From: Bacteroidota bacterium
GTDB lineage: Bacteria > Bacteroidota > Bacteroidia > Chitinophagales > Chitinophagaceae
Assembly: GCA_026391455.1 (NCBI GenBank)
Contig: JAPLEH010000069.1
Location: 1 to 64,000 of the forward strand
Direction of reading: 5' to 3'
DNA: 64,000 bases
Each line of letters starts with the position of its first letter. Positions within the stretch are counted from its first letter, which is position 1. Under the pieces are notes generated by a model. It worked only from the letters and a program-made list of their open reading frames with translations. It was not told where the DNA came from and searched no databases. This document shows, piece by piece, positions 50,263 to 60,483 of this stretch. The translations under genes and the position numbers were made by a program.

Positions 50263-50922
50263 TTATGCGGCAACCAGTTTGCGGGCTGGTTTCTTTACCA
50301 ACTGGCGTGCGGGGTTACCCACCACGGTGGCTCCGTCGGGAATGTCTTTCACCACAACGGTACCTGCCCCGATCGTTACATTGTCGCCGATGATGATACC
50401 CTGGCGAACTACCGAATTAGCGCCGATGAAGGTATTGCGCCCCACTTTCACATTGCCACAGAGTACAGCTCCCGGGGCAATATGTGTGAAGTCGCCGATG
50501 ATACATTCATGGTCGATGCTGGTAGAGGTATTGCAGATCACTCCCTTGCCGATTTCCACAAGTGGATTGAGTGTAGCATTTGCTGCGATCATTATTCCAT
50601 CACCCAATTTAGCAGAAGCAGAAATTACCGCGCTGGGGTGAATGGCATTGATCGGACTGCCCAAATACTGACTGAGGTTGTTGTGAATTTTTTCGCGGAT
50701 CCCATTATGTCCCACACAGGCAAAGAAGTCGAATTGCTTCAACCGGTGAATCACATCTGATTCCTTTCCGAGATACTCTAAATGATAGGGATTGAAGGGT
50801 TTTTCCTCCTGATCGCAATAAGCAGTTACTAATCGGCCTGCACTGAGCAGGATGTCGATGATAACGTAGGCATGGCCTGAATAGCCTACAATGGCCACTG
50901 GTTTTTTCAATGTGGTTTTCAT
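50263..50922 (-). CDS. NeuD/PglD-family sugar O-acyltransferase
   Basis: VAIVGYSGHAYVIIDILLSAG plus left-handed beta-helix hexapeptide repeats. Confidence 0.9.
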   Translation of the reverse strand: MKTTLKKPVAIVGYSGHAYVIIDILLSAGRLVTAYCDQEEKPFNPYHLEYLGKESDVIHRLKQFDFFACVGHNGIREKIHNNLSQYLGSPINAIHPSAVISASAKLGDGIMIAANATLNPLVEIGKGVICNTSTSIDHECIIGDFTHIAPGAVLCGNVKVGRNTFIGANSVVRQGIIIGDNVTIGAGTVVVKDIPDGATVVGNPARQLVKKPARKLVAA

Positions 50923-51039
50923 TGATTTGGATTTTGGATGAGCTAAAATAAATACGCATCCGCGTCGTACAAAACAATGAACCGAATAAAAAGGGAATTT
51001 TGGTACTAGTACTCTGGGTGAAATCGTAGTTTTCCGATT

Positions 51040-52209
51040 TCAGGGTCGTGTTCCTTCTTTTTCAAGGAGTTGGAGGTACCTTTTGTGCAGGAGAGCGTGT
51101 ATTACCGGCTGGTCGAAATACTGTTCGATGTGCTTCCGGAGCGATTGGGCATATTCCCGGAGGGGGGCCGGGTTGTCTATCGCATATTTCATTTGCTGAA
51201 AGAGTGATTCTTCATCTTTTACTTCAAATATAAGTCCCGTCTTTCCGTGTTCTACAATATCAATATTACCATCAATGCGGGAGCAGAGCACCGGGCAATG
51301 CATAGCACCGGCCTGCAATAAAACATTCGGAAATCCTTCGCGGTGTGATGGATGAATGAGTGCATAGGCGATATGCATATAATATTCTACGGCATCACTC
51401 CATCCGGCCATTATTACACCGGGATGGGTTTGTATCAGTTCACGGGCTTTATCGCTTACCGGATCCACTTCATCTTCAAACGCTCCCACGAGCAGCAAGC
51501 GTGCAGATGGATGCGTATCATATATCCGTACAAAGGCCTGCAGCAATTCATCCATTCCTTTATCATGCACAATTCGCCCTACGGAAAGAAAATAAGTGAG
51601 CTTTTCATCGTAACTGATATGCTGTTTTATAGCGGCCAGTTTTTCCTCATTTATTACCCCGGGTGAATAGCGCGACAACCGAACACCATTGCTGGAACCC
51701 CGGCCGATCACTTCCATTTTAGATGCCTTTACCAATTTCTCTTCACGGATATATTTTTCCATGGAATAACTGTTGGGCCATACATGCGTGGCCGCACGTC
51801 CGGTCAGCTTTTCCATGAAGATGAGTACCCGCCTGCTGAAACCTTTGGTCGTTACAAAACGTAACCCTGCAATAGTATGCACCCGAATCTTTACACCGGC
51901 AAATCTGGCGGCCAGCATAGCCAGCAGACCTGCCTTCGGTGTATGCGAGTGTACGATATCCGGTTTTTCTTTCCGGAAAAAACGATACAATAACCACAGG
52001 CAGCGAAGATCCCCGAAGGGGGTCATGCGCCGGGTCATGGGAATGATATGATGCGGGCATCCTTCGTTGGTCTTTACTGTTTCCAGTTCCTTACCGTCAC
52101 TGCTTACCATGATTACGTTAAACCCATGTTCCTGCATATATTTCATCTGCCCGGGCAGTAATACATTCAGTGATATAGGTGCAGTAGTGATTCGGATGAG
52201 TTTAGGCAT
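51040..52209 (-). CDS. Family 4 glycosyltransferase
   Basis: DIVHSHTPKAGLLAMLAAR, LSVGRIVHDKGMDELL, HPSHREGFPNVLLQAGAM. Confidence 0.92.
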   Translation of the reverse strand: MPKLIRITTAPISLNVLLPGQMKYMQEHGFNVIMVSSDGKELETVKTNEGCPHHIIPMTRRMTPFGDLRCLWLLYRFFRKEKPDIVHSHTPKAGLLAMLAARFAGVKIRVHTIAGLRFVTTKGFSRRVLIFMEKLTGRAATHVWPNSYSMEKYIREEKLVKASKMEVIGRGSSNGVRLSRYSPGVINEEKLAAIKQHISYDEKLTYFLSVGRIVHDKGMDELLQAFVRIYDTHPSARLLLVGAFEDEVDPVSDKARELIQTHPGVIMAGWSDAVEYYMHIAYALIHPSHREGFPNVLLQAGAMHCPVLCSRIDGNIDIVEHGKTGLIFEVKDEESLFQQMKYAIDNPAPLREYAQSLRKHIEQYFDQPVIHALLHKRYLQLLEKEGTRP

Positions 52210-52245
52210 AATAACGAAAAGTGAGCAGTTGATACTTGATCAGAA

Positions 52246-53022
52246 TTATTTCTTCCCTTTGAATAAGCGCAGATAAATATATTGCCAAAAGCCAGGGTGC
52301 GACCAGAGAGCGGATGGCATGGCTGGGGGCTGCACCACCTCTATGTCGTTTGTAAGTGCATCTTCCACGGCCATTTTCACCAGTGGTATTCCTTCTCCAA
52401 ACTGCAAATACGGGTAAGTAATAAAATTATCCCTGGATGTAGTATTAATTGTAGCCTGATACAGAACTCCGCCGGTATCTATTCCCTTATCCACGAGATG
52501 TACGGTAACTCCACAACGCTCGGGTTCATTATTCACCAGCGCCCAATAACCACCATGCACACCCCGGTATGCGGGTGTAATGCCTGTATGCATGTTGATG
52601 AATACTGCGCGGGTGCTTTCCAATACTTTTTTGCTGATGATGCGGGTGCCATTTACCAACACCACATCCGGGTCGAGTTCTTTCAGCATACGGATACAGG
52701 CTTCATCATTTACCGATGCTACCTGCATGATCTTTTCGGCTGGTAAAGGAGTCAGATCGAAGGCATACTGTGTTTGAATGGCAGCGATCCTTTTTTTACT
52801 GAACAGGGCCAGCGTTTTTCCAATAATGAGCGCAAAAGAAATCTGACCTGATACTTTGAACCATCCCATTTTTTTTGCCCGGCGTTTGGCCAGGGCCATG
52901 CCACGAAGGGGCTCTTCCTCGATGATGTGTGCTATGGGAAATGAACGGTTTACTGCATTGTATACAGCAGTAGTGGAAAAACAGGCTGAACAGAGCATGA
53001 CTATTTTCTTATCCATTCCCAA
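52246..53022 (-). CDS. Formyltransferase-family protein
   Basis: DVVLVNGTRIISKKVL, FINMHTGITPAYRGVHGGYWAL, LVDKGIDTGGVLYQ. Confidence 0.85.
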   Translation of the reverse strand: MGMDKKIVMLCSACFSTTAVYNAVNRSFPIAHIIEEEPLRGMALAKRRAKKMGWFKVSGQISFALIIGKTLALFSKKRIAAIQTQYAFDLTPLPAEKIMQVASVNDEACIRMLKELDPDVVLVNGTRIISKKVLESTRAVFINMHTGITPAYRGVHGGYWALVNNEPERCGVTVHLVDKGIDTGGVLYQATINTTSRDNFITYPYLQFGEGIPLVKMAVEDALTNDIEVVQPPAMPSALWSHPGFWQYIYLRLFKGKK

Positions 53023-54034
53023 CAGCTTTTAATTCATCACTCAGTCCCGACATCGTGATACTGGTAAAACCATATTGCTTATTCAGTTCTGTATAATATT
53101 GTAATACCTTATCGAGAAAAGCGATATTCTCGGCGAGATTTGCACCAAAATTGTGCGGATGCCACCAGAGATGATACATCAGTTTATTTTTGGCCGCATG
53201 CTTCATGGCCTGCTTTATTCTGCGCAGGCGCAATCCATCGAGGAAGGATAGCTTGCGGCTATACGGGCGTAAGAAACGCGAGCCGGGTATATTCATCACC
53301 GGACTGGCGCGCATGGCTTTTTCCTCATAGCAGTGATGCCCCGTAAGATTGATATAGGTATCAATGATCCGCAACATACGGCGAAACAGGGATTCGTCAT
53401 TTTTATTTCTTCCTGCATAAAGCCAGGAAGTGGGATTGCCGCGGTATGATTCAATGCCGGCTTCCCGGCACACAGCCAGGTATTCTTCATTGAACTGATT
53501 TCTTGGAAATACAAGACTTCTAACCTGTATGCCCATCTTCGCGGCAATATTTTTGGCGGCCTGCAGGTCGTGCAAGAAAGCAGTGGCCGTTTGTCCCGGT
53601 TCCAAACAATAATAATGGCAAAAAGTATGTGTGCCGATCTCGTGCTCCGGGTGCAGCTGTATTTGTTTCAGTAACGAATAGCCAAAATGCCAGGGGTCAT
53701 CTTCTTCATTGAAACCGATCGTGGCCAGATCGGGGTATGGCGACAATTTAGTGTCAGTATATTCGGGACGTACTGCCGGACAATACTGCAAAAGTTCATC
53801 CCGGTTGGCTGCAAATAATAATCCTACTGTTGAAAACGTAACACGTGTATTGTATTTTTCAAATAACTGCAGCATAGCAGGTATGGCCTTTTGAACACCG
53901 AGTATATTCGCGCCATAATTTTCAATAGTACGTTTATCTCTTACACCCCAGAAGAGTTCAAAGTCGAGTGAAATAATAAATTTTCCGTTTTCCATTGCAG
54001 TTGTTTGTCGCCTCAGGCTGTTCGTTTCACACAT
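53009..54034 (-). CDS. Polysaccharide deacetylase family protein
   Basis: ISLDFELFWG, EIGTHTFCHYYC, LWWHPHNF motifs. Confidence 0.85.
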   Translation of the reverse strand: MCETNSLRRQTTAMENGKFIISLDFELFWGVRDKRTIENYGANILGVQKAIPAMLQLFEKYNTRVTFSTVGLLFAANRDELLQYCPAVRPEYTDTKLSPYPDLATIGFNEEDDPWHFGYSLLKQIQLHPEHEIGTHTFCHYYCLEPGQTATAFLHDLQAAKNIAAKMGIQVRSLVFPRNQFNEEYLAVCREAGIESYRGNPTSWLYAGRNKNDESLFRRMLRIIDTYINLTGHHCYEEKAMRASPVMNIPGSRFLRPYSRKLSFLDGLRLRRIKQAMKHAAKNKLMYHLWWHPHNFGANLAENIAFLDKVLQYYTELNKQYGFTSITMSGLSDELKAVGNG

Positions 54035-55857
54035 TTAGCATGCCATACATTCAATGCAAAAAGTGTATAGAGCATTTTTGCCCTTTTCTCATCGGATACA
54101 CGCACTTTTCGATCGAGCAGTTGATTGACAAAATTGCTGTCCACATAATTATTTGCATAAGAATCCGGTGAGCGGAGATAACTGAATATGATCTCCTTTA
54201 ATTCTTTATCCACCCATTGTTTGAGTGGCACTTCAAATCCCCGCTTAGGCTGATGAATCAATTCTCCAGGCAGGTATCGTTCGGCGAGCTTGCGCAACAG
54301 GAATTTTGTATTCGTTCCGTTGATCTTATATTTTGCGGCTATGCGGGGTGCGTATTCCAGTAAGTCCTTCCCCAAAAATGGCGAACGCCCTTCGAGTGAA
54401 TGGGCCATGGTGGCAATATCCATTTTTACCAGCAGAATATCGGGCAGAATGCTGTTGAAATCCATCAGCATGATCTTACTCAGTGATCCAAGCGCTGCGG
54501 CACGGGTCTCGTTGAATTCGCTGCGCAAATGTGAAAGGCAATCCCCTTCCGGTAATAAGAAATGTTGAAAATGGCCGTTGAAGATATCGGTGGTGGCAGA
54601 GAGATATACATCCAATCCTTTTTGTGAAGCCAGATCGGCGAGCCGGTACATATAGTTAAGCTTCGATTGCTTCTCATGTGAAAAAGGAATGATCTTTCTT
54701 GCCAGTGATGCACAGGCAGTGATGAATGCTGACTTGGAAAAGAAATCATATTTGGCAAAAGGCACATAACGGCGGTAGCCCCCAAATAACTCATCCGCTC
54801 CGTCACCATTCAGTACTACCGTAAGATGTTTGCGGGCTTCGCGGCTCACATAATAACTGGGTATGGCGGAATCATCATAAAACGGTTCGCCATAGTTGGA
54901 TAATATCTTTTCGACATCGAACTGAAGATCGTCGAATGTTATTTTTATTTCCGTATGATGGGTGCCGTATTTTTCTGCCACCAGTCTGGCGAGTGATGAT
55001 TCATCGTAGGCGCCGGAAAATGAAACGGTAAATGTTTTCAGCGTGGGGTTGTACTGCGATGCAATGGCCGTAACCAATCCGCTGTCGATACCGCCACTCA
55101 GAAATGCGCCCACTTCGAGATCGGATGATTCCACTCTCCGTTTGATACTGGTATGTAATGCTTCATCCGTAGCGGAGAGGGCCGCTTCCAGGTTGTCTTC
55201 TGTTTTCTTTCCATAGTGGTCACGTATATTCCACCAGCGGGTAAGTTGCGGTTTCCCGTCTGCAAGGGATATATACATATAATGAGCAGGCGGCAATTCA
55301 TATACATCTTTATACGGCGTAGCGGCATGATGTAATGCGCCGAAGCGGAGAAACTGATTGATATGTTGCGGATCAATGTCCACCGTCACCTGACGGGTGA
55401 GCATGTTCAATTCACTCGCAAATACAAACTGTTCGTTCCGGCTAAAATAGTAACAGGGTTTTTTTCCGGCCCTGTCGCGGGCTATAAATAAAGCGTTGAT
55501 GCTCCGGTCGTAGATAATGATGATGAACATGCCATCGAATTCGTCGAGGCAGGCGGGGCCAATCTTCTCATAGGCCAATAAGATCGTTTCTGTATCGGAA
55601 CTGGTTTTGCCCTGTAAGCCCAGTCTGGCGCGTACTTCGAGGTGATTATAGATCTCACCGTTGAAGATGATGGTTTTGTCACCATGATGCATGGGCTGCT
55701 TGCCGGCAGATATATCCACAATGGCGAGCCGTGCATGAATGAGGTGAAGGTTCTTCTCCGTGAATTCCGTCTGTTCATCGGGTCCCCGGTGATAGAGATC
55801 GCGTTTCAGCGTCTGGCTGTCGAGTTTGTAATTAACAGATCCTGCTATTCCACACAT
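54013..55857 (-). CDS. asnB: Asparagine synthase (glutamine-hydrolysing)-like amidotransferase
   Basis: MCGIAGSV N-terminal Cys; GAFLSGGIDSGLVTAIA pyrophosphatase loop. Confidence 0.93.
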   Translation of the reverse strand: MCGIAGSVNYKLDSQTLKRDLYHRGPDEQTEFTEKNLHLIHARLAIVDISAGKQPMHHGDKTIIFNGEIYNHLEVRARLGLQGKTSSDTETILLAYEKIGPACLDEFDGMFIIIIYDRSINALFIARDRAGKKPCYYFSRNEQFVFASELNMLTRQVTVDIDPQHINQFLRFGALHHAATPYKDVYELPPAHYMYISLADGKPQLTRWWNIRDHYGKKTEDNLEAALSATDEALHTSIKRRVESSDLEVGAFLSGGIDSGLVTAIASQYNPTLKTFTVSFSGAYDESSLARLVAEKYGTHHTEIKITFDDLQFDVEKILSNYGEPFYDDSAIPSYYVSREARKHLTVVLNGDGADELFGGYRRYVPFAKYDFFSKSAFITACASLARKIIPFSHEKQSKLNYMYRLADLASQKGLDVYLSATTDIFNGHFQHFLLPEGDCLSHLRSEFNETRAAALGSLSKIMLMDFNSILPDILLVKMDIATMAHSLEGRSPFLGKDLLEYAPRIAAKYKINGTNTKFLLRKLAERYLPGELIHQPKRGFEVPLKQWVDKELKEIIFSYLRSPDSYANNYVDSNFVNQLLDRKVRVSDEKRAKMLYTLFALNVWHAKCVKRTA

Positions 55858-55859
55858 AC

Positions 55860-57245
55860 TCAGAAGAATTTTTTACTAAATACATACCGGGGTGAAAATT
55901 TACCCGATTTATCCATTATAATAAATATCATAAACAGGTAAAAGGGGAGGCAGGGTATTTTATACCGTGCCAGCGCACCGAAGTTGGTGGTGGTAATGCC
56001 CACGATACCTGCGAACATAAAGGTGTACACAAAACAAAATACCAGTACCGAATCGCTGAACAGGTATTGGAAAAAACCTTTGAAACCGATACGGTACATG
56101 GCCAGTAATGTAAGATAGAGCATGGCAAAGGCTTCCAGGCCCGTAAGGAACATGAGCGGAGAACCCGACTCCCATAAATAGGGCCGGAAGAGCGTGGCCA
56201 CTACTCCCAGCGGATACAATGCGATAAGACTACCCACCGAGTTGCCGGCCGAACCTACGGTAAAGTTAGACCCCGATCCTTCCGGCGAAGAGAAACTTCC
56301 CTGTACACCCTGTACGGTCTGCAGCAGTTTATCGGTGGAATATTGCGCGGCGATCTCTGATTGGGTTACAGCCTGCAATACAAAAAAACCCACCACCAAT
56401 GACACCGATGAAAACAACACGGCTGCCACCTGGCGGAGTGTTTTATCCTTAATGCGGTTCTTATACTGTAAAAAGACCCATAAGATGAAAGCAGGCAGTA
56501 TACAAAGCAGGATATAGGGTTTAATGTTAAAGAGAAGGAACCCTGTCACAAATGCGATAATGAGTGAGATCACGATCTTCTCTTTTTTGAAAATGATCTT
56601 ATGCACCGCATACAACATAAAGCCCATTGACCCCATACAAATAGAATCTTTCAGCAGCGATCCGCCCCAAAACAGAATGGAAGGCAGGAATAAAATAGCA
56701 ATTGCCAGTTTACGGTGCAGCCGGGGAAACATTTCATAAAACATCCGGTACACACGCCAGCAGCCGGCGAATGAATATAAAGACAGACAGAAACAAATGC
56801 AGATATAGCTTCCCGAAAAAATAAGGGAAAAAGGCAATGCGAAACGGGGCACCATGTAATTGCTCAGATTCATCATGTAGAGGTTGGTATAACCGCCGTT
56901 GTCATTTAAGAAATAGAGATAATGCGGGCTGTTTACATCCAGCTTCAGCTTAAAGTATATCTCCTTCCATCCGGAAAAATCGTTGCTGAGCGAGTTCTGC
57001 ATGTCGAGCACAGCCTGATAGTATAAGGATGTATCACCATAGCCATAGTAGAACTGGATGATCATGGCATATATGAATACAAACAGCAGACGAAAAAACA
57101 GGGCGGGGAAAAAATATTTTCCAATCTCTGTGTTTTCATACTTCTTTTTGAACTGATAGGCAAAAGCCCATATCAGCAAAAAGCAGATAGGTACCAGGAA
57201 AACATCATTTTCCTTCAGCAGCCGGAGATCCAGTTGATTAAACAT
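55860..57245 (-). CDS. Polytopic membrane protein, possible polysaccharide polymerase
   Basis: Multiple hydrophobic segments, position within the exopolysaccharide cluster. Confidence 0.55.
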   Translation of the reverse strand: MFNQLDLRLLKENDVFLVPICFLLIWAFAYQFKKKYENTEIGKYFFPALFFRLLFVFIYAMIIQFYYGYGDTSLYYQAVLDMQNSLSNDFSGWKEIYFKLKLDVNSPHYLYFLNDNGGYTNLYMMNLSNYMVPRFALPFSLIFSGSYICICFCLSLYSFAGCWRVYRMFYEMFPRLHRKLAIAILFLPSILFWGGSLLKDSICMGSMGFMLYAVHKIIFKKEKIVISLIIAFVTGFLLFNIKPYILLCILPAFILWVFLQYKNRIKDKTLRQVAAVLFSSVSLVVGFFVLQAVTQSEIAAQYSTDKLLQTVQGVQGSFSSPEGSGSNFTVGSAGNSVGSLIALYPLGVVATLFRPYLWESGSPLMFLTGLEAFAMLYLTLLAMYRIGFKGFFQYLFSDSVLVFCFVYTFMFAGIVGITTTNFGALARYKIPCLPFYLFMIFIIMDKSGKFSPRYVFSKKFF

Positions 57246-57278
57246 GCTTGGTTACCTGATTAAAATAATTCGTTCATC

Positions 57279-58463
57279 TTATTGTTTGCCCGTGATTTCT
57301 TTGTAAAAAAGGATATAGTCCTTCGTCATTCGCTCCAACGAAAATACCTGATTTAATTCTTCATATGCCTGTTTCGCGATGCGGTCTTTCAGATCGGGGT
57401 CTGACAACAATGCGTCTGCATTTTCCACCAAAGATGGTACCGACCCGGGAGTGGCGAGATAGCCGGAATAACGGTTACGGATGATCTCATTGCCTGCCGG
57501 AAGATCAAAGGCCACAACCGGCACGCGGGCTGCAAAGGCCTCGAGGAATACCATTCCGAAGGATTCGCCCATAGAAGGAATGAGCACCAGATCCATTTTG
57601 CGCAATTCCGCATCGAGGTTATTGGTAAATCCGTGAAAAACGACATGATCCTGCATTCCTGTTTCTGCAACATGCTGCCGGATGGCTTCTTCTTCGGGAC
57701 CCACACCAAAAAAATGGAGCAGAATACCCGGGTACCGGGGCACCAGCAGTTTAACGGCATCAATGGCAAACCGATGGCCTTTCATCTTGATCAGTCGCCC
57801 TGGCAATGCCAATTGCGGAGCAGACCTGTCCCGCGAGGCTGGCACGTCAAGAACTTTTGAACTATCAAGTTGTGAAGTATACCCATGATAAATGATCCGG
57901 TCATTTTTTGCTTTCAATCCTGCATTACGGTAAAAGTCTTTGAGACATTTGGATATAAAGATCACTCCATCGAATTGCCGGCATACATACTTTGTGACCC
58001 AGTAATACGGATCGAAATAAACTTTGCGGATCACCTGCAATCCGTATTTATTCTGGTAGCTGTCACGGTAGCCGTGCATGGTGCTAATGACCGGCACGGT
58101 GATCTTCTTTTTCCGCTTCAATGTGGTGGTAAAAAAATCGGCATATTTCAAATGACTATGCACCAGATCAAATGCGCCTTCACGTATATACTCCTCCAGT
58201 TGTGCCATGGCAGTTTTATCCATCATGGACCTGTATTGTATGATGCGAACGCCCACCCCGCTTTTCAGCAATTGTTTTTCAGCTTCTCTGGCCGAGGCGT
58301 CACTGTATCGTTCATGATAAAGTATACAACAACAGGTGGAAATGCCTTGTTGCTGCATGGCAGGAAGGAAATAGGTGATCAGTTTTTCAGCACCTCCAAA
58401 TGCATTGAAGGTAATTACATGTAACACTTTCATAAATTCATCTGTATAGGGTGCTGGACGCAC
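57279..58463 (-). CDS. Family 4 glycosyltransferase
   Basis: MKVLHVITFNAFGGAEKLITYFLPAM; LVHSHLKYADFF; PSMGESFGMVFLEAFAARVPVVAFDLPAGNEII. Confidence 0.92.
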   Translation of the reverse strand: MRPAPYTDEFMKVLHVITFNAFGGAEKLITYFLPAMQQQGISTCCCILYHERYSDASAREAEKQLLKSGVGVRIIQYRSMMDKTAMAQLEEYIREGAFDLVHSHLKYADFFTTTLKRKKKITVPVISTMHGYRDSYQNKYGLQVIRKVYFDPYYWVTKYVCRQFDGVIFISKCLKDFYRNAGLKAKNDRIIYHGYTSQLDSSKVLDVPASRDRSAPQLALPGRLIKMKGHRFAIDAVKLLVPRYPGILLHFFGVGPEEEAIRQHVAETGMQDHVVFHGFTNNLDAELRKMDLVLIPSMGESFGMVFLEAFAARVPVVAFDLPAGNEIIRNRYSGYLATPGSVPSLVENADALLSDPDLKDRIAKQAYEELNQVFSLERMTKDYILFYKEITGKQ

Positions 58464-58470
58464 ACTCTTC

Positions 58471-59619
58471 TCATCCGTGTTTGGAATTGCTTAATACGTT
58501 TCGGTATACGTCCACGATCTCTTCTGACATGAACTTCCAGGAATATTTTTTCAATTGTTCTTTACCGTCGGCCCGCAGAGTGCCGGCCAACTGTGGCTCT
58601 GCATATATCTTGATCAATGCTGCCGTTATTTCTTCTTCGCTCATCGGATCGAAGTATAGTGCTGCCTTACCTGCCACTTCAGGCAGAGATGATATATTGG
58701 AACAGAGTAAAGGTGTGTTATAATAAAAAGATTCCAATACCGGTATACCAAAGCCTTCCACCAGGGAAGGGAAAATAAAACAATGTGCATTACGGTAATG
58801 GCCAGCCACTTCCTCTTGAGAAAGATACCCGGTAAAATGCACATTCGAATCGGGAGCCGATATTCGGGCAGAAAGATCAGGATGTTGATAATGCAAAAAA
58901 CTTTTATCTCCTGATATTACCAGTTTAGCATCAGCCGGTAAAGAAGGCCTTGCCTGAAAAAATGCCCGGATCAGTCTTTCCAGGTTTTTATGCTTTCGGG
59001 AAGAGCCCAAATAAAAAATATATCCCTTGTAGAAAGGAAGCACTGCTCTGTCAGCATATTTCTCCAGGTGCTCCCACCCTTCATAGATGACAGTTATCTT
59101 CTCTGTGATCTTTTTGGAAGGTTTAAAATAATTACAAAGATCATCTTTGGTGGCATTGGAGACGGCGATCACTGCTTCTGCATTCTTCAAACTGGCTTTC
59201 AGGATATGCCGGAAATAAACGGGGGCGGCACGGTAGAGAAAGTTCTTCTGGTAATAATGCTTCAGAATGGTCATATCGTGTACAGTAGCAATTCCTTTAC
59301 GCTTTAGTGAAAGCGGATATTGGGTGGAGGTGCTGTGCAACAGATCGTAATTCCGTTCGTTCTTACGGATAAACTTATAGAACCACCAGTCGCGTTTGGG
59401 ACCGATCATGGGGATCTCGTCTTCTGTTACGTCGAACTTACCAGTATTCAGCACATCATAGAAATCCGCATTATTATGACGCCGATTGATGAGCAGCCTG
59501 AAACGGTATTCGTCGAATGCACTTTCCGGAATATACTTCAGCAGGTTTACCACATACTGTGAGAGCCCGTCCACAATTGGCCTAACCGGCGATGCATCAA
59601 TGATAATAGTCTTCATCAT
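58471..59619 (-). CDS. Family 4 glycosyltransferase
   Basis: FIFPSLVEGFGIPVLESFYYNTPLLCSNISSLPEVAGKAALYFDP. Confidence 0.92.
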   Translation of the reverse strand: MMKTIIIDASPVRPIVDGLSQYVVNLLKYIPESAFDEYRFRLLINRRHNNADFYDVLNTGKFDVTEDEIPMIGPKRDWWFYKFIRKNERNYDLLHSTSTQYPLSLKRKGIATVHDMTILKHYYQKNFLYRAAPVYFRHILKASLKNAEAVIAVSNATKDDLCNYFKPSKKITEKITVIYEGWEHLEKYADRAVLPFYKGYIFYLGSSRKHKNLERLIRAFFQARPSLPADAKLVISGDKSFLHYQHPDLSARISAPDSNVHFTGYLSQEEVAGHYRNAHCFIFPSLVEGFGIPVLESFYYNTPLLCSNISSLPEVAGKAALYFDPMSEEEITAALIKIYAEPQLAGTLRADGKEQLKKYSWKFMSEEIVDVYRNVLSNSKHG

Positions 59620-59670
59620 GAAAAAGAACGTTACGCAATACAGCGTAATGTTGTTAGATCAAAATCAGCA

Positions 59671-60284
59671 TCAGGGTTTCTTACATCTCGCTTCCACCCC
59701 ATTTCCCCCATATTCAAAATAAATATCAGTAGCACCCGGGTTTTCCTGTGTTTTACGAATAGCTCCTTTTGACCTGAAACGTTTGTACCAATCAGTAATT
59801 GATTCATGTGTATCCAGGTATGCTCCTTTTTCCAATAAAATCGCTGTGAATCGTCCGGCTCCGCAACCGGCTTCGATTAACAGTTTATCATGTAGTGAAC
59901 TACTCAATTCACTCAGGCATTTTCCACCCGTTTTCGGCTGATCGTGGTGCCTGTTAAGGAATCGAGTTGAGTCTTTTTAAAAACCTTCCATTGATCTCCG
60001 AAAAGCGATGCATAAGCGCCGCTTTAAACAAAACGGGGTATCTCATTTACAATCGGAATTGTCTGGCTATTACTTACTAAAAAACCGCCTTCTTCACGGA
60101 GCTTCATGTTGTCTTTGTGCGCGTAGTACGTTGGGAACATTTTACTGTTTAAATACTTTGAAATATTTTTTAAGCAAAACGGACAAAGCATATTCCTCTT
60201 CCGCGAAATATCGGGCAGAAAATAGGTAATGAGTTTTTCTGCACCACCAAATCCATTAAATGTTATAACATTCAGCACTTTCAT
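59671..60284 (-). pseudogene. Recombinant remnant: glycosyltransferase 5' end, another glycosyltransferase 3' end, degenerate SAM methyltransferase
   Basis: Segments match the starts/ends of 57279-58463, 62635-63729 and 61689-62684. Nonsense codon after IPRFV, frameshift, and 471-bp in-frame deletion. Confidence 0.88.
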
Positions 60285-60483
60285 ACTTCATCCAATTAGC
60301 ACCCTACTGAAATATTTTCTGCTACAGGGCATTTAGTATCCCGTAACATTTACATTAAATCCTTATTTACCCGACAAGTAAGTATATTAAAAAAAAGAAA
60401 CAATAGTTTAAATTTTATAGCCACCGGATAATTCAATATTTAAGCGAAGGGTATTAATTGTGTCAAAAAAAATGATACTTAAT

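Noticed and set aside
60024-60284. 86-aa ORF as a real glycosyltransferase-zinc-ribbon fusion
   Set aside because: CPFCLKN arises from reading the 3' end of another glycosyltransferase gene out of frame; the region is a pseudogene chimera.
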